A DNA stretch of 64,000 nucleotides from UBA6244 sp965140775 (GCA_965140775.1 OZ223471.1:1178001-1242000), one strand, 5' to 3'. Counted from the stretch's first letter, positions 18,911 through 27,966 are shown. The notes: generated from the sequence alone by a model not told the origin. Numbers and translations: made by a program.

Positions 18911-19015
18911 CCTACAGTCAGGGCAGGAATAGTTGAGTTTGAGCAAGAATATTTGTATTCAAGTGCCGGAAATTTTTCAGAACTTAACGGGCTGATTGAG
19001 ATAGATGCGTTGTAA
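18911..19015 (+). pseudogene. Possible C-terminal remnant of a toxin-type or other gene
   Basis: A 34-codon open stretch ends with TAA at 19013 and begins right after an in-frame stop. Its translation contains EFEQEYLYSSAGNFSELN followed by GLIEIDAL, which has protein-like composition but no start codon of its own. Its position just upstream of a SUKH immunity-type gene resembles the C-terminal tail of a polymorphic toxin left after deletion. This is inference; no family was recognised. Confidence 0.3.
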
Positions 19016-19061
19016 TAGAACAGTGTAGTTGAAAACTACGGTGAGTGGGGGTTAGATAATT

Positions 19062-19649
19062 ATGAATTTCATTGAAAAACTAGTCGAATTAAAGGAACTT
19101 ACAAAGTTCATAACCTTATATGAGATTGTAAATTCGAAAAATATTTATACTGGTATTGGAAGAATACCTGGTGACTTAAATAAAGAAATATTGAATTTCC
19201 TTAAGTTATCAAATGGAGCTAGTATATTGGACTATTGCTTCCTAGGTATAAAAAATCAAAAATTAGGAGCTAGTATTGATGAGTTTTATCAAGAGTTATG
19301 GACTTCCAATAATTTACTGGCAGGGAAAGTGATACCGTTTATGATAAATAGTGTTGGTGATATTTTTGGGTATCTAATTGGGAATGGTAGTAATGGAGAG
19401 ATAATTTATTATAATGAAGAAGTTGATAACAAAATTTGGATTATAGGTTCTTCATTTAATCAGTTTTTTAAAACATTCCTTGAGGACGTTGAAATTACTA
19501 TAGTTAACTCACAAAAAGAATTGATTCTTTCAGTTGGGATTCCCAATTGGCCTACTGATACTGAACATTGGATCAAGGGAAATCAAGAGTTATTAGAGGT
19601 TTACGAACATATTGGTGTAGAAAGAAATGGTATCCTAGAATTGATTTGA
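19062..19649 (+). CDS. SMI1/KNR4 (SUKH) family protein, probable immunity protein
   Basis: A 195-residue soluble protein. It shows the SUKH layout: an early acidic/hydrophobic helix (MNFIEKLVELKEL), the IPGDLNKEILNFLKLSNGA segment (the usual 'lP.dl..fl...NG' core), and strands containing GDIFGYLIGNG and IYYNEEVDNKIWIIGSSFNQFF. SUKH proteins are widespread immunity proteins against contact-dependent or polymorphic toxins. No toxin gene is present. The gene is visibly far more AT-rich than its neighbours, lies between 51-bp direct repeats, and is preceded by a possible gene remnant; all point to a transferred, orphaned immunity gene. Confidence 0.8.
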   Translation: MNFIEKLVELKELTKFITLYEIVNSKNIYTGIGRIPGDLNKEILNFLKLSNGASILDYCFLGIKNQKLGASIDEFYQELWTSNNLLAGKVIPFMINSVGDIFGYLIGNGSNGEIIYYNEEVDNKIWIIGSSFNQFFKTFLEDVEITIVNSQKELILSVGIPNWPTDTEHWIKGNQELLEVYEHIGVERNGILELI

Positions 19650-19750
19650 TCCGTCCCCCACTCTAGGTGTAATTTATCATAATAAAACGAGTGCCCCCTA
19701 CCTCGTCCTCGTTTGAGCGCAGCGGTAACGAGGATGCAACATCAAAAACC

Positions 19751-19801
19751 CCCACACTAAGCGTAGTATATCCAAGCAAAACGAGTCCCTAAGCGTAGTT
19801 T
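19751..19801 (+). repeat. 51-bp direct repeat, right copy
   Basis: The partner of 18745-18795. Just upstream (19701-19735) is another inverted repeat, CCTCGT...ACGAGG around GAGCGCAGCGG. The shared string AAAACGAGT occurs both in this copy and at 19684-19692. No gene is seen between 19650 and 19894. Confidence 0.8.
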
Positions 19802-19894
19802 GCAGCAAAGCTTTGAGACAGGCAACAAAATGAAATATACCCAACGGTTACATGCCGATGACTACCGAAAGCCGGGAGTGGAGAGGGTTTTCTT

Positions 19895-20722
19895 CTATCG
19901 TTTGAAATCCGCCGGCCTGAACCACTCGAAAATATCCTCTTCCTGGGTATTCCACCCAAGTAACCAGGCGGTGAGCTTGTCCACCTCAAGCAACTCCGGT
20001 TGATTGCTTACCCTCAGCATGATGTCGTTGGGATAAATTTCCATGGCTTTGCTGTGTCGGTCGGCGGTTTGGGCATAGGTGGTGTATAAATCCCAGGCTC
20101 CAAACACATGGAGGGTTTCGTGGGAAATAATGGCGGGGGTGGGCATCTCTGTGCCGTTGTCGTAGCGCTGAAAAATGAGTGCGCCTTCCAACAGGTATTT
20201 CTTTTTATTCATGCCGCGGGCAAAGCGCATGGCGTACGAAATGCCATCGGCATGAGCAAACATAATGAGGTAGAGGTTGTTATTGTGGTATTTTTTGCTG
20301 AGCTTTTTGTATGCTTGTCGTGCATTTCGGTAACCGGCTTTTTCCACCACAACCCGCACCCAATCCACCCTTTCTTTTCCGCTTCCCGTGCCTGTGGGCA
20401 TCTTTCCTATTTGGATGGGCTGCCCCTCAAACAGGTCATGGGTTTGGAACGAAACCGATTGTCCCCATTTATTGGCTTGAATACCGATCCACTGCTGACT
20501 TTGATTCAGTGCCGAAACCATGGCCTGTTTTTCAGCTTCCGTCCAGGGATTTTCAGCGGTTTCGATGAAACAGGTCAGCGTAACCACATTCCCTTTTAGC
20601 TGAAGTCCGCTGCCCGCTTGCCACCGGTCGTTGGGTTGGGCACCAAGTGACCCCACAACGCCCATCAGGGCCATCGACAATATGGCTGCTCCCCAACCTA
20701 TGTATGTGCATTTGGATTTCAC
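19895..20722 (-). CDS. Secreted metzincin-like putative metalloprotease (uncharacterised)
   Basis: A 275-residue protein with a signal peptide (about 1-28, VVGSLGAQ). Residues 201-211 read HETLHVFGAWD, an exact HExxHxxGxxD zinc motif in which the third ligand is Asp, as in snapalysin-type metzincins. About 33 residues after the first His, YPNDIMLR could serve as the Met-turn. The N-terminal half has no motif I recognise. A zinc peptidase in the periplasm or outside the cell is inferred; I do not know a named family for it. The start is only 5 bases after the purM stop, so it probably rides on the tatA/purM transcript. Confidence 0.7.
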   Translation of the reverse strand: MKSKCTYIGWGAAILSMALMGVVGSLGAQPNDRWQAGSGLQLKGNVVTLTCFIETAENPWTEAEKQAMVSALNQSQQWIGIQANKWGQSVSFQTHDLFEGQPIQIGKMPTGTGSGKERVDWVRVVVEKAGYRNARQAYKKLSKKYHNNNLYLIMFAHADGISYAMRFARGMNKKKYLLEGALIFQRYDNGTEMPTPAIISHETLHVFGAWDLYTTYAQTADRHSKAMEIYPNDIMLRVSNQPELLEVDKLTAWLLGWNTQEEDIFEWFRPADFKR

Positions 20723-20727
20723 AACGT

Positions 20728-21906
20728 TTAATGGTACACAAATTCTCCGTAAGGTGAAGCAATGGTTAATTGTTTTTTGCCGGATGCTTCCACATGTCCT
20801 ACCACCCGGGCTTCGATGCCAAATGACAGGGAGATTTGGATCAGCTTTTCAGCGATTTGCTCAGGCACATACAATTCCATCCGGTGACCCATGTTGAATA
20901 CCTTGTACATCTCCTTCCAATCAGTTCCCGATTGTTGCTGAATCATCTCAAAAAGAGGCGGGGTAGGGAAGAGGTTATTTTTAATTACGTGAAGCCGGTC
21001 GATAAAATGCAGCACTTTGGTTTGTGCGCCTCCACTGCAGTGAATCATGCCATGAATTTGAGCACGATATTCGTTTAGGATGGCTTTAATTACAGGGGCG
21101 TAGGTTCGGGTGGGCGACAACACCAACTGACCCACGTTGATGCCCTCAATGGCACTGGGGTCGGTGAGCTTGAGCTGCCCTGAATACACCAGATGCTCAG
21201 GGATTTGGGTATCGAAGCTTTCGGGATATTTTTCAGCCAGATAATGACCAAACACGTCGTGACGGGCTGAAGTGAGTCCGTTGCTTCCCATGCCTCCGTT
21301 GTAGCTGTTTTCGTAGGTAGCCTTCCCGAATGAGGCAAGCCCTACAATCACATCTCCCGGTTGAATATGATTTTCAATAATGTTTTTACGTAAAGTGCGG
21401 GCCGTAACTGTGGTGTCAACTATCACGGTTCTCACCAGATCGCCCACGTCGGCTGTTTCGCCTCCGGTGAGGTGCATGTTCACACCCAACCGGCGCATGT
21501 TTTCCAGAAAAGCTTCCGTGCCATTGATCAGGGCAGCAATCACTTCTCCCGGAATCAGGTTTTTGTTGCGCCCGATGGTTGACGAAAGCAGGATGTCGTC
21601 TGTAATGCCCACGCACAGCAGATCGTCGGTATTCATCACGATGCTGTCCTGTGCAATGCCGGCCCACACACTCAAATCGCCGGTTTCTTTCCAATACAGG
21701 TAGGCCAGTGATGATTTGGTGCCGGCGCCGTCGGCATGCATCACGTTACAATAATCGGGATCGCGGCCAAGCAGGTCGGGAATCACTTTGCAAAAAGCGT
21801 TGGGATACAGACCTTTGTCGAGATTTTTAATGGCGGCATGCACGTCTTCCTTGGAGGCCGACACGCCCCGCTGCATATATCTTGATTCTTCGTTGGTGGC
21901 GGTCAT
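20728..21906 (-). CDS. purM: Phosphoribosylformylglycinamidine cyclo-ligase (AIR synthase)
   Basis: Catalyses ATP-dependent closure of FGAM to aminoimidazole ribonucleotide in purine synthesis. The 392-residue protein has the AIR synthase N-domain (MHADGAGTKSSLAYLYW, QDSIVMNTDDLLCVG, LTGGETADVGDLV) and the C-domain (GDVIVGLASFG, GSNGLTSARH). It is somewhat longer than the ~345-residue E. coli enzyme, in line with the variant common in Bacteroidota. Located 17 bases after the PorE-like gene and directly before a metalloprotease-like gene, an unusual mix of purine and envelope functions in one transcript. Confidence 0.93.
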   Translation of the reverse strand: MTATNEESRYMQRGVSASKEDVHAAIKNLDKGLYPNAFCKVIPDLLGRDPDYCNVMHADGAGTKSSLAYLYWKETGDLSVWAGIAQDSIVMNTDDLLCVGITDDILLSSTIGRNKNLIPGEVIAALINGTEAFLENMRRLGVNMHLTGGETADVGDLVRTVIVDTTVTARTLRKNIIENHIQPGDVIVGLASFGKATYENSYNGGMGSNGLTSARHDVFGHYLAEKYPESFDTQIPEHLVYSGQLKLTDPSAIEGINVGQLVLSPTRTYAPVIKAILNEYRAQIHGMIHCSGGAQTKVLHFIDRLHVIKNNLFPTPPLFEMIQQQSGTDWKEMYKVFNMGHRMELYVPEQIAEKLIQISLSFGIEARVVGHVEASGKKQLTIASPYGEFVYH

Positions 21907-21923
21907 AGGCGTTGGTTACCGGA

Positions 21924-24413
21924 TTATTCTTCGATGATTAGCTTATGGGTAGTGGTATCGAAGGTATATTTTCCAAATCGTTTCATCAGACTTTCGCCAA
22001 ACACCAAATCGAGTTTCAGTTTGTAGGTTACTTTCAATTGAACATCTGTAATGGTGACATTGGCAATGGTCAGTTCTTTGATGTTGATGATGGCCCGGTC
22101 GGCAATGGTGTTGTTGGCCAGTACCTTTTCGGGATCGCCTTCAAAATCTTCCTTGCTGATGGCACCCCACTTGAGCAATTCCATGGCTTTGTCGAGGGAA
22201 ATCATGGGGTCGGAACCTTTGTCGTAGGCAAATTGTTCGTTGTAGCCTGCAATGATGCATGTTGACAGGTAGGTTCCTGTTCCGGGTTGTTCGGTAAACA
22301 GAACGGCATTGTCGTCGGGGTTCAGCACAATGTTCACATCGGCCACATCCAGGTTCGACTCACCCCGTGGAACATAATCCCGACGAAGCACCCTGAATTC
22401 CGACCGGCGGTTGAGCTGGTGAGCAGCTTCTTTTTCGGCATTGGAAGTCAATGAGTTGATGTATTCATCATTGAGTACGGTTCCTTCTTTAAACAGAAAT
22501 CCATCTCTGATCACGTCTTTTTTCAGCGTAAGCGGTACCCTTTCGCCATAGCCTTTGGCAACCAAACGATAGGGGTCGATGCCGCGTATAATCAGGTAAT
22601 CTACAACAGATTGTGCCCTTCGTTGCGAGAGGATGTCGTTGCGTTCGTCGCTGTCGCGGGTATCGGTATGCGAAGCCAGCTCAATCACCAGATTGGGGTT
22701 GTCGCGTAGGGTTTGAACCAGTCCTTGCAGTGAGTCTTCGTATTGGGGTTTCAAATCCCATTTGGCCAGGTCGTACAGAATTTCAGGCAACATAATGGGT
22801 TCTGAAGGAATGGGTTGGAGCATGAAATTTTTCTCAAAATCTTTACTGAACTCAACACCCACGGTGGTGAACGAACCCTTTGAGTTGAAGTAGTTGGGCT
22901 TGGTAACAACCACTTCGTAGGTGGTGTTGGGCTCGAGTTGGCTTTTGCCAAAGGAGTAGAAACCCTGATCGTTGGTGCGTGTAGCTACAGATGAACCGGT
23001 TGATCCCACCAGTTGCACGTAGGCATCCTCCACAAACATGAGGGTACGATCGTCTTTTACCACGCCCGACAGGGTAAATTCCAGGGGTGGTTCGATGAAA
23101 TACCACAGGTCTTCCATTCCGCGACCCCCTTTGCGTGTAGAACTCAGGAAACCATATTCATCGGTGGGATGAAAGGTGATGCCAAAGTCGTCGGAGGTGG
23201 AGTTCATGGGATATTTCAGGTTGCGAGGTGGGCCCCAGTTTCCTGCCGTGTCGATGGTGGACACAAAAATATCCAGACCGCCCATGCCCCCATGCCCATC
23301 GCTGGCGAAGTAGAGGGTGGTGTCGTTGCGCAGAAAAGGAAATACCTCGTCGCCCGGGGTGTTGATGACGTCGCCCAGGTTGAGCGGACGGCCAAAACCT
23401 TCCCCTTTGGAGTCGCGCAAAGCCACCCAGATGTCTTTCCCACCCATGCCTCCACGGCGGTCGGCTGAGAAGTAAAGGATGAGTTCACTTTCGCTGATGG
23501 TAGGTTGTCCGATGGTGGAAAGGGTGTCGATGCCGGCAATATCTACCATTTCGGGTTTGCTCCAGTTACGACCGCTACGGCTCGATTTGTATATCTGACA
23601 GCCCGATTCAATTTTATCCTTGTTCGGACACAGGGTAAAATACATGGTGTTGAACTTGGAATTAAAGGTGGCGGCTCCTTCGTTGGATTTGGTGTTGATG
23701 GTTTCGGTAGCATCCAGCGGAACGGGCGTTGACCATTCTTCTTTGCGGTCCATTTTGGTAACAAACAGGTCGGAAAAATTTTGTCCGGTCCATTTGTCGG
23801 TATCTTTTCCCTGAGCTCCTTCGCGGGTGGAGGTAAAAACAAGTTCGTTGTAGTTGTCGCTGTTATAAGCCGGAGCAAAGTCAGCTTCACGCGAATTGAT
23901 GGTTTTGATGTTGGTTACCTCATATTTGGAAGGGTTGTTCATCCATTCTTCCACCAGAGCGGTGGTTTCGGCGCCCCGCAAACCGCGTGGGTCGTCGGGC
24001 ACTCTTTCGGCATAAGCCTTATATTGTTCGATGGCATCTGCAAAATCTTCGTTAATTTTCAGAGCGTCGGCATAGCGCAGCAGGATTTCCGGATTTTTTT
24101 TGTCGTATTCGTTTTTAATCAGCCTTTTGTAGCTCATTTCGGCACGCTTGAAATTGCCTGTAAGTCGGTAACATTCGGCCAGTTGTGCCGTGATTCTGTT
24201 TTTTTCTTCCTTATTCTTTTTTACCTTGGTATAGGCTTTTTTGTATTTGTCGATGGCCAGCGAATACTGTTGTTTTGCAAAGGCTTCATCGGCAGATTTG
24301 GCCGGATTGCGTTGTGCACTGAGTGCCAATGGAAACGTCAACAATAGCAACAAAAAAGCAATACTGTGTAGAAATTTGTTTGTGTGTACCATAGTCATCT
24401 TATCGTTATTCAT
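21924..24413 (-). CDS. PorE-like TPR/beta-propeller/OmpA protein with a C-terminal retropepsin-like domain
   Basis: About 829 residues from ATG 24413, chosen because it clears the tatA stop and gives a good signal peptide (ending ALSAQ). Domain order: TPR helices (about 25-150), a PD40/WD40-type propeller (about 170-450, with FTSTREGAQGKD, YFSADRRGGMGGKDIW and YFASDGHGGMGGLDIF blades), a carboxypeptidase-regulatory/Cna-B strand domain (about 455-540), and an OmpA peptidoglycan-binding domain (about 550-670, ELASHTDTRDSDERN, LSQRRAQSVVDYL). This is the architecture of PorE of type IX secretion. An extra ~140-residue tail looks like a clan AA aspartic protease whose DTG is replaced by DKG (Asp about 731) and which ends FGESLMKRFGKYTFD. 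Type IX involvement is plausible but unproven. Confidence 0.85.
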   Translation of the reverse strand: MNNDKMTMVHTNKFLHSIAFLLLLLTFPLALSAQRNPAKSADEAFAKQQYSLAIDKYKKAYTKVKKNKEEKNRITAQLAECYRLTGNFKRAEMSYKRLIKNEYDKKNPEILLRYADALKINEDFADAIEQYKAYAERVPDDPRGLRGAETTALVEEWMNNPSKYEVTNIKTINSREADFAPAYNSDNYNELVFTSTREGAQGKDTDKWTGQNFSDLFVTKMDRKEEWSTPVPLDATETINTKSNEGAATFNSKFNTMYFTLCPNKDKIESGCQIYKSSRSGRNWSKPEMVDIAGIDTLSTIGQPTISESELILYFSADRRGGMGGKDIWVALRDSKGEGFGRPLNLGDVINTPGDEVFPFLRNDTTLYFASDGHGGMGGLDIFVSTIDTAGNWGPPRNLKYPMNSTSDDFGITFHPTDEYGFLSSTRKGGRGMEDLWYFIEPPLEFTLSGVVKDDRTLMFVEDAYVQLVGSTGSSVATRTNDQGFYSFGKSQLEPNTTYEVVVTKPNYFNSKGSFTTVGVEFSKDFEKNFMLQPIPSEPIMLPEILYDLAKWDLKPQYEDSLQGLVQTLRDNPNLVIELASHTDTRDSDERNDILSQRRAQSVVDYLIIRGIDPYRLVAKGYGERVPLTLKKDVIRDGFLFKEGTVLNDEYINSLTSNAEKEAAHQLNRRSEFRVLRRDYVPRGESNLDVADVNIVLNPDDNAVLFTEQPGTGTYLSTCIIAGYNEQFAYDKGSDPMISLDKAMELLKWGAISKEDFEGDPEKVLANNTIADRAIINIKELTIANVTITDVQLKVTYKLKLDLVFGESLMKRFGKYTFDTTTHKLIIEE

Positions 24414-24432
24414 TAACGCAATCATTATAAAA

Positions 24433-24699
24433 TTATTGGACATCTTTTTTTTCTTCCAATTCATCCGTTTCGGCCTCTTGTGATTTTTTATATTCCGACA
24501 GTCGTTTTTCTCTGTCCTGACGGGTAGCTTCGCGATTGATCTCGGTTTTGATATCTTCCGAAGCGCGTTTCACTTCGTTGATAAACTTTCCCAGTCCACG
24601 GGCAATTTCAGGAATTTTCCCCGGTCCGAATACCAGAATGATGGCGAGAATCACCAAAAATATTTCTCCAGATCCCAGATCGAAAAATAGTAGTGTCAA
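24433..24699 (-). CDS. tatA: Sec-independent translocase subunit TatA
   Basis: An 88-residue TatA/B-type protein: a short N-terminal membrane helix (LGSGEIFLVILAIILVFGPG), the FGPGKIPEIARGLGKFI hinge and amphipathic helix, then a charged tail. I chose the TTG at 24699 because the longer frame (to 24768) would read through the upstream terminator and promoter. The protein forms the twin-arginine pore with TatC, which is not in this window. The next gene, the PorE-like one, starts 19 bases after its stop. Confidence 0.88.
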   Translation of the reverse strand: MTLLFFDLGSGEIFLVILAIILVFGPGKIPEIARGLGKFINEVKRASEDIKTEINREATRQDREKRLSEYKKSQEAETDELEEKKDVQ

Positions 24700-24723
24700 T
24701 TGAGGTCGATTTAGTAGTGCCAG

Positions 24724-24752
24724 CAAAATTACAAAAAAAAGTCCCGCTGCAA
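24724..24752 (-). promoter_or_regulatory. Promoter of tatA and the downstream operon
   Basis: On the minus strand, TTG (24752-24750), 18 bases, then TAATTTTG (24731-24724), a perfect TAnnTTTG box. Transcription would start near 24717, a few bases before the TTG start codon of tatA. The -33 element lies in the loop region of the secDF terminator. Confidence 0.55.
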
Positions 24753-24764
24753 CCGCAGCGGGAC
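24733..24764 (-). terminator. Rho-independent terminator of secDF
   Basis: On the minus strand, GTCCCGCTGC-GGTT-GCAGCGGGAC forms a perfect 10-bp stem with a 4-base loop, followed by eight Ts. It lies 22 bases after the secDF stop and overlaps the tatA promoter. Confidence 0.92.
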
Positions 24765-24786
24765 TCAAGGAATATCTGTTGGAAAA

Positions 24787-27700
24787 TTATTTTTTTCCTT
24801 TTTTGGCGTTTTCGGCTTTCAGCTTCATCTCGCGTTCTTCTTTGTCGCCGCCCAACAGGTCGTAGGCAATGGGGCTGGCGGTAAATACGGAGGAGTAAGT
24901 ACCCACCAGAATACCAATCAACAAAGCGAAAATAAATCCGCGAATTACTTCACCACCAAAGATGAAAATCACCAGCAATACCACGATAGTTGTTCCTGAT
25001 GTGTTCATGGTACGAGCCAATGTACTGTTCAATCCTTCGTTCATGTTGCGCAGGATGGTGTGTTTGGGGAAAAGTTTGGTGTTTTCACGAATACGGTCGA
25101 AAATAATTACCGTATCGTTGATGGAGTATCCGATGATGGTCAGGATGGCCGCGATAAACGACTGGTCAACTTCCATGCTAAAGGGTAAAAATCCGTAGAA
25201 AATGGAGAACATACCCATGGTGATGATGGTATCGTGGAACAAGGCAGCCACACCGGCTACTCCATATTGCCAGCGTTTGAAACGGATGGCGATATAGATG
25301 AAGATGATGATGAGTGCAAAGAAAATGGCCAGGTATGCTTTGTTACGAATGTCGTATGCAATGGTGGGGCCAATTTTTTGTGAACTGAGGATACCCAACA
25401 ATTTGTTTTCTCCCTCGGTATCCGATGAAAAGTCAACATAACTAATGTCGGTTGCGTACAACCCCTTCAAGCCTTCGTAAAGTTTGTTTTGGATAATGCC
25501 ATCAATTTCGGGACCTTCCTCGTCAATCAGGTATTTTGTGGTAATCTTAATTTGTGAGTTGGCTCCAAAGGTCTTGATTTCAGGAACCATGTTGTCGAAC
25601 TGAGTAGTGAGTTCGGCACGTGCTTTTTCTGCATCCACATTTTGATCGAATCTTACTACGTAGGTACGTCCACCAGTGAAGTCAATGCCATAGTTCAGAC
25701 CTCTTACTGCCAGCGAAGCAATGCTGATAACGATTAACAAACCTGAAATAATGTAAGCTGTTTTACGGCTTTGGATAAATTTGAAGTTGGCGTTGGCCAA
25801 CACGTTGGCGGTGGCTTTGGTGGCAAAGTTCACCGTTTTGTTGGTGCGCTCCATCCACATGAAAATCAAACGTGAGATGAAGATGGCAGTAAACAACGAT
25901 GAAAGGATACCAATAATCAGGGTGGTGGCAAATCCTTGTACCGGACCTGTTCCAAATACGTACAGTACGATACCTGTCAGCAGGGTGGTTACGTTACCGT
26001 CGATAATGGCTGAGTAGGCGTTTGAATAACCATCGGTAATGGCCAGTCGCATCCCTTTACCTGCCCGTATTTCCTCTTTGATACGTTCGTAAATAATTAC
26101 GTTGGCATCCACCGCCATACCCAGGGTAAGCACGATACCGGCCATACCGGGAAGGGTGAGTACGGCTCCCAATGAAGCCAGAATACCGAAGAGGAAGAAA
26201 ATATTGGTGACCAAAGCCAGGCTGGCAACCATACCGGCACGGTTGTAATACACAATCATGTAAACCAACACCAGAATGAAGGCCAGGATAAAGGAGTTCA
26301 TACCTGATTGAACAGCTTCACGACCCAGTGAAGGACCAACCACAGCTTCTTCAACAATGTGAGCAGCAGCAGGAAGTTTACCTGCTTTCAGGATGTTGGC
26401 AAGGTCTTGCGCCTCATTCAAATCCATGCTACCTCCCGAGATGGTGGAACGACCATTAGGAATTTCACCATTAACAACGGGATAAGAATATACATAGTTG
26501 TCGAGAACGATGGCGATTTGTTTACCAATGCTTTCGCCGGTAAGTCTTTTCCATACTTTGGCACCTTGTCCGTTCATTTGCATGTCCACGTTGATACGTC
26601 CGTTTTGGTCGTAATCCTGACGTGCATCGTCGATTACATCACCACCCAAAGCGGCACTACCATCGCGATAGCTGGCTTTCAAAGCAACCAGTTCGAGGTA
26701 ATCCGGGGTTTTTGGTTCGGGTTTAACGGTCCAGGCCAGTTTCATGTCGCGGGGGAAAATATCATTCACCTTTTTCAACATGGCGTTGATGCGGGCGGTG
26801 TCCTTGATGGCAGCAATACCAACGCGGGCAGTGGCACCGGGAGACATTCTGCCTGATTCATCCTGAAAATAGGAGGGTTGCAGGTAGGCGTACAAGGGGT
26901 ATTTTTTTGCGTAGTCTTTAAAGTCCATATCGGAACCGGCAGCAGTAGTGTCCGATTCAATTTGCTCCAGAAGTTTGTTGGTGGCGTTCTCGGTGGTGTC
27001 GAGTGAGGCAAGTTCGTTCTCAAGCTTGCTGTCGTCACCGGTTTTAGCAGAAATTTCGTTTGAAACGGTTTTTTCTTCCGCTTTGGTATCATCTGCTACA
27101 GTTTCTTCTTCCAATACTTCTGCTGTTTTAAGCTGGGCATTGGCTTCATCGAAATAGGTGTAAAGATCGCTGAAGTTATAGGTTTCCCAAAACTCAAGTT
27201 TGGCAGTACCTTGCAGCAGTTTTCTTACGCGGTTGGGATCTTTGATACCGGGAAGTTCGATGAGGATTCTGCCGGTGGTGGCCAACCGTTGGATGTTGGG
27301 TTGTGCCACACCAAAACGGTCGATACGTGTACGCAGAATCTGGTACGAACGGTCGATGGCGTCGTTGGCTTCTTCGTTAATCACTTTCAGCACTTCTTCG
27401 TTGGTAGAGCTGGTGGTAATGCCTTTGTCTTTAAACTCATACAGGAAAATGGATGCCAGACGAGCGTTGGGATCAATTTCGTTGAAAGCTTCACCAAACA
27501 AGGTAACAAAACCCTTGTTGCTGTTTTTTTGCTTTTCATGAGCCAGTTTCATGGCCTGTTGGAAAACAGGATCCTGGCTGTTGCCGGAGAGGGCTTTCAC
27601 AATGTCACCTACTGATACTTCAAGTACCACGTTCATACCCCCTTTTAGGTCAAGACCCAGGTTGATTTCTCTCTCTTTGGCTTGCTTGTAGGTGTACTGG

Positions 27701-27966
27701 TCGATGAGGATGTTGTACACAACCACATTTTCAATACTGTCAAGATAGTAGTCTTCTCTGGCTTTTGAAATGGAATCCAATAAGATGGTTTCAAGAACCT
27801 CGTTTCCGGCGGCAAGCTGTTTTGCTGTTTGCGATGCCACTTCACTTTGTGCGTATTCTTTGGCCTTTTTTTCAACACGCATGGTGATGAAAGTAAAGCT
27901 CAACTGATATAAACACACCAGGGCGAACGCGATGGCAAAAAATTTGATAGCTCCTCTGTTCTGCAT
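24787..27966 (-). CDS. secDF: Fused protein translocase subunit SecDF
   Basis: A 1059-residue single-chain SecD-SecF, the usual form in Bacteroidota. It uses the proton gradient to help Sec-dependent export. The N-terminal helix (about 8-28) precedes the SecD P1 region (LGLDLKGGMNVVLEVS, RIDRFGVAQPNIQ, LIELPGIKDPNRV). Residues about 285-360 are a Glu/Thr-rich insert within P1. The SecD membrane domain has GMAVDANVIIYERIKEEIRAGK. The SecF half (from about 730) has GIDFTGGRTYVV, and GYSINDTVIIFDRIREN in its membrane domain. Both Asp-containing RND helices are intact. It has its own terminator. Confidence 0.96.
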   Translation of the reverse strand: MQNRGAIKFFAIAFALVCLYQLSFTFITMRVEKKAKEYAQSEVASQTAKQLAAGNEVLETILLDSISKAREDYYLDSIENVVVYNILIDQYTYKQAKEREINLGLDLKGGMNVVLEVSVGDIVKALSGNSQDPVFQQAMKLAHEKQKNSNKGFVTLFGEAFNEIDPNARLASIFLYEFKDKGITTSSTNEEVLKVINEEANDAIDRSYQILRTRIDRFGVAQPNIQRLATTGRILIELPGIKDPNRVRKLLQGTAKLEFWETYNFSDLYTYFDEANAQLKTAEVLEEETVADDTKAEEKTVSNEISAKTGDDSKLENELASLDTTENATNKLLEQIESDTTAAGSDMDFKDYAKKYPLYAYLQPSYFQDESGRMSPGATARVGIAAIKDTARINAMLKKVNDIFPRDMKLAWTVKPEPKTPDYLELVALKASYRDGSAALGGDVIDDARQDYDQNGRINVDMQMNGQGAKVWKRLTGESIGKQIAIVLDNYVYSYPVVNGEIPNGRSTISGGSMDLNEAQDLANILKAGKLPAAAHIVEEAVVGPSLGREAVQSGMNSFILAFILVLVYMIVYYNRAGMVASLALVTNIFFLFGILASLGAVLTLPGMAGIVLTLGMAVDANVIIYERIKEEIRAGKGMRLAITDGYSNAYSAIIDGNVTTLLTGIVLYVFGTGPVQGFATTLIIGILSSLFTAIFISRLIFMWMERTNKTVNFATKATANVLANANFKFIQSRKTAYIISGLLIVISIASLAVRGLNYGIDFTGGRTYVVRFDQNVDAEKARAELTTQFDNMVPEIKTFGANSQIKITTKYLIDEEGPEIDGIIQNKLYEGLKGLYATDISYVDFSSDTEGENKLLGILSSQKIGPTIAYDIRNKAYLAIFFALIIIFIYIAIRFKRWQYGVAGVAALFHDTIITMGMFSIFYGFLPFSMEVDQSFIAAILTIIGYSINDTVIIFDRIRENTKLFPKHTILRNMNEGLNSTLARTMNTSGTTIVVLLVIFIFGGEVIRGFIFALLIGILVGTYSSVFTASPIAYDLLGGDKEEREMKLKAENAKKGKK

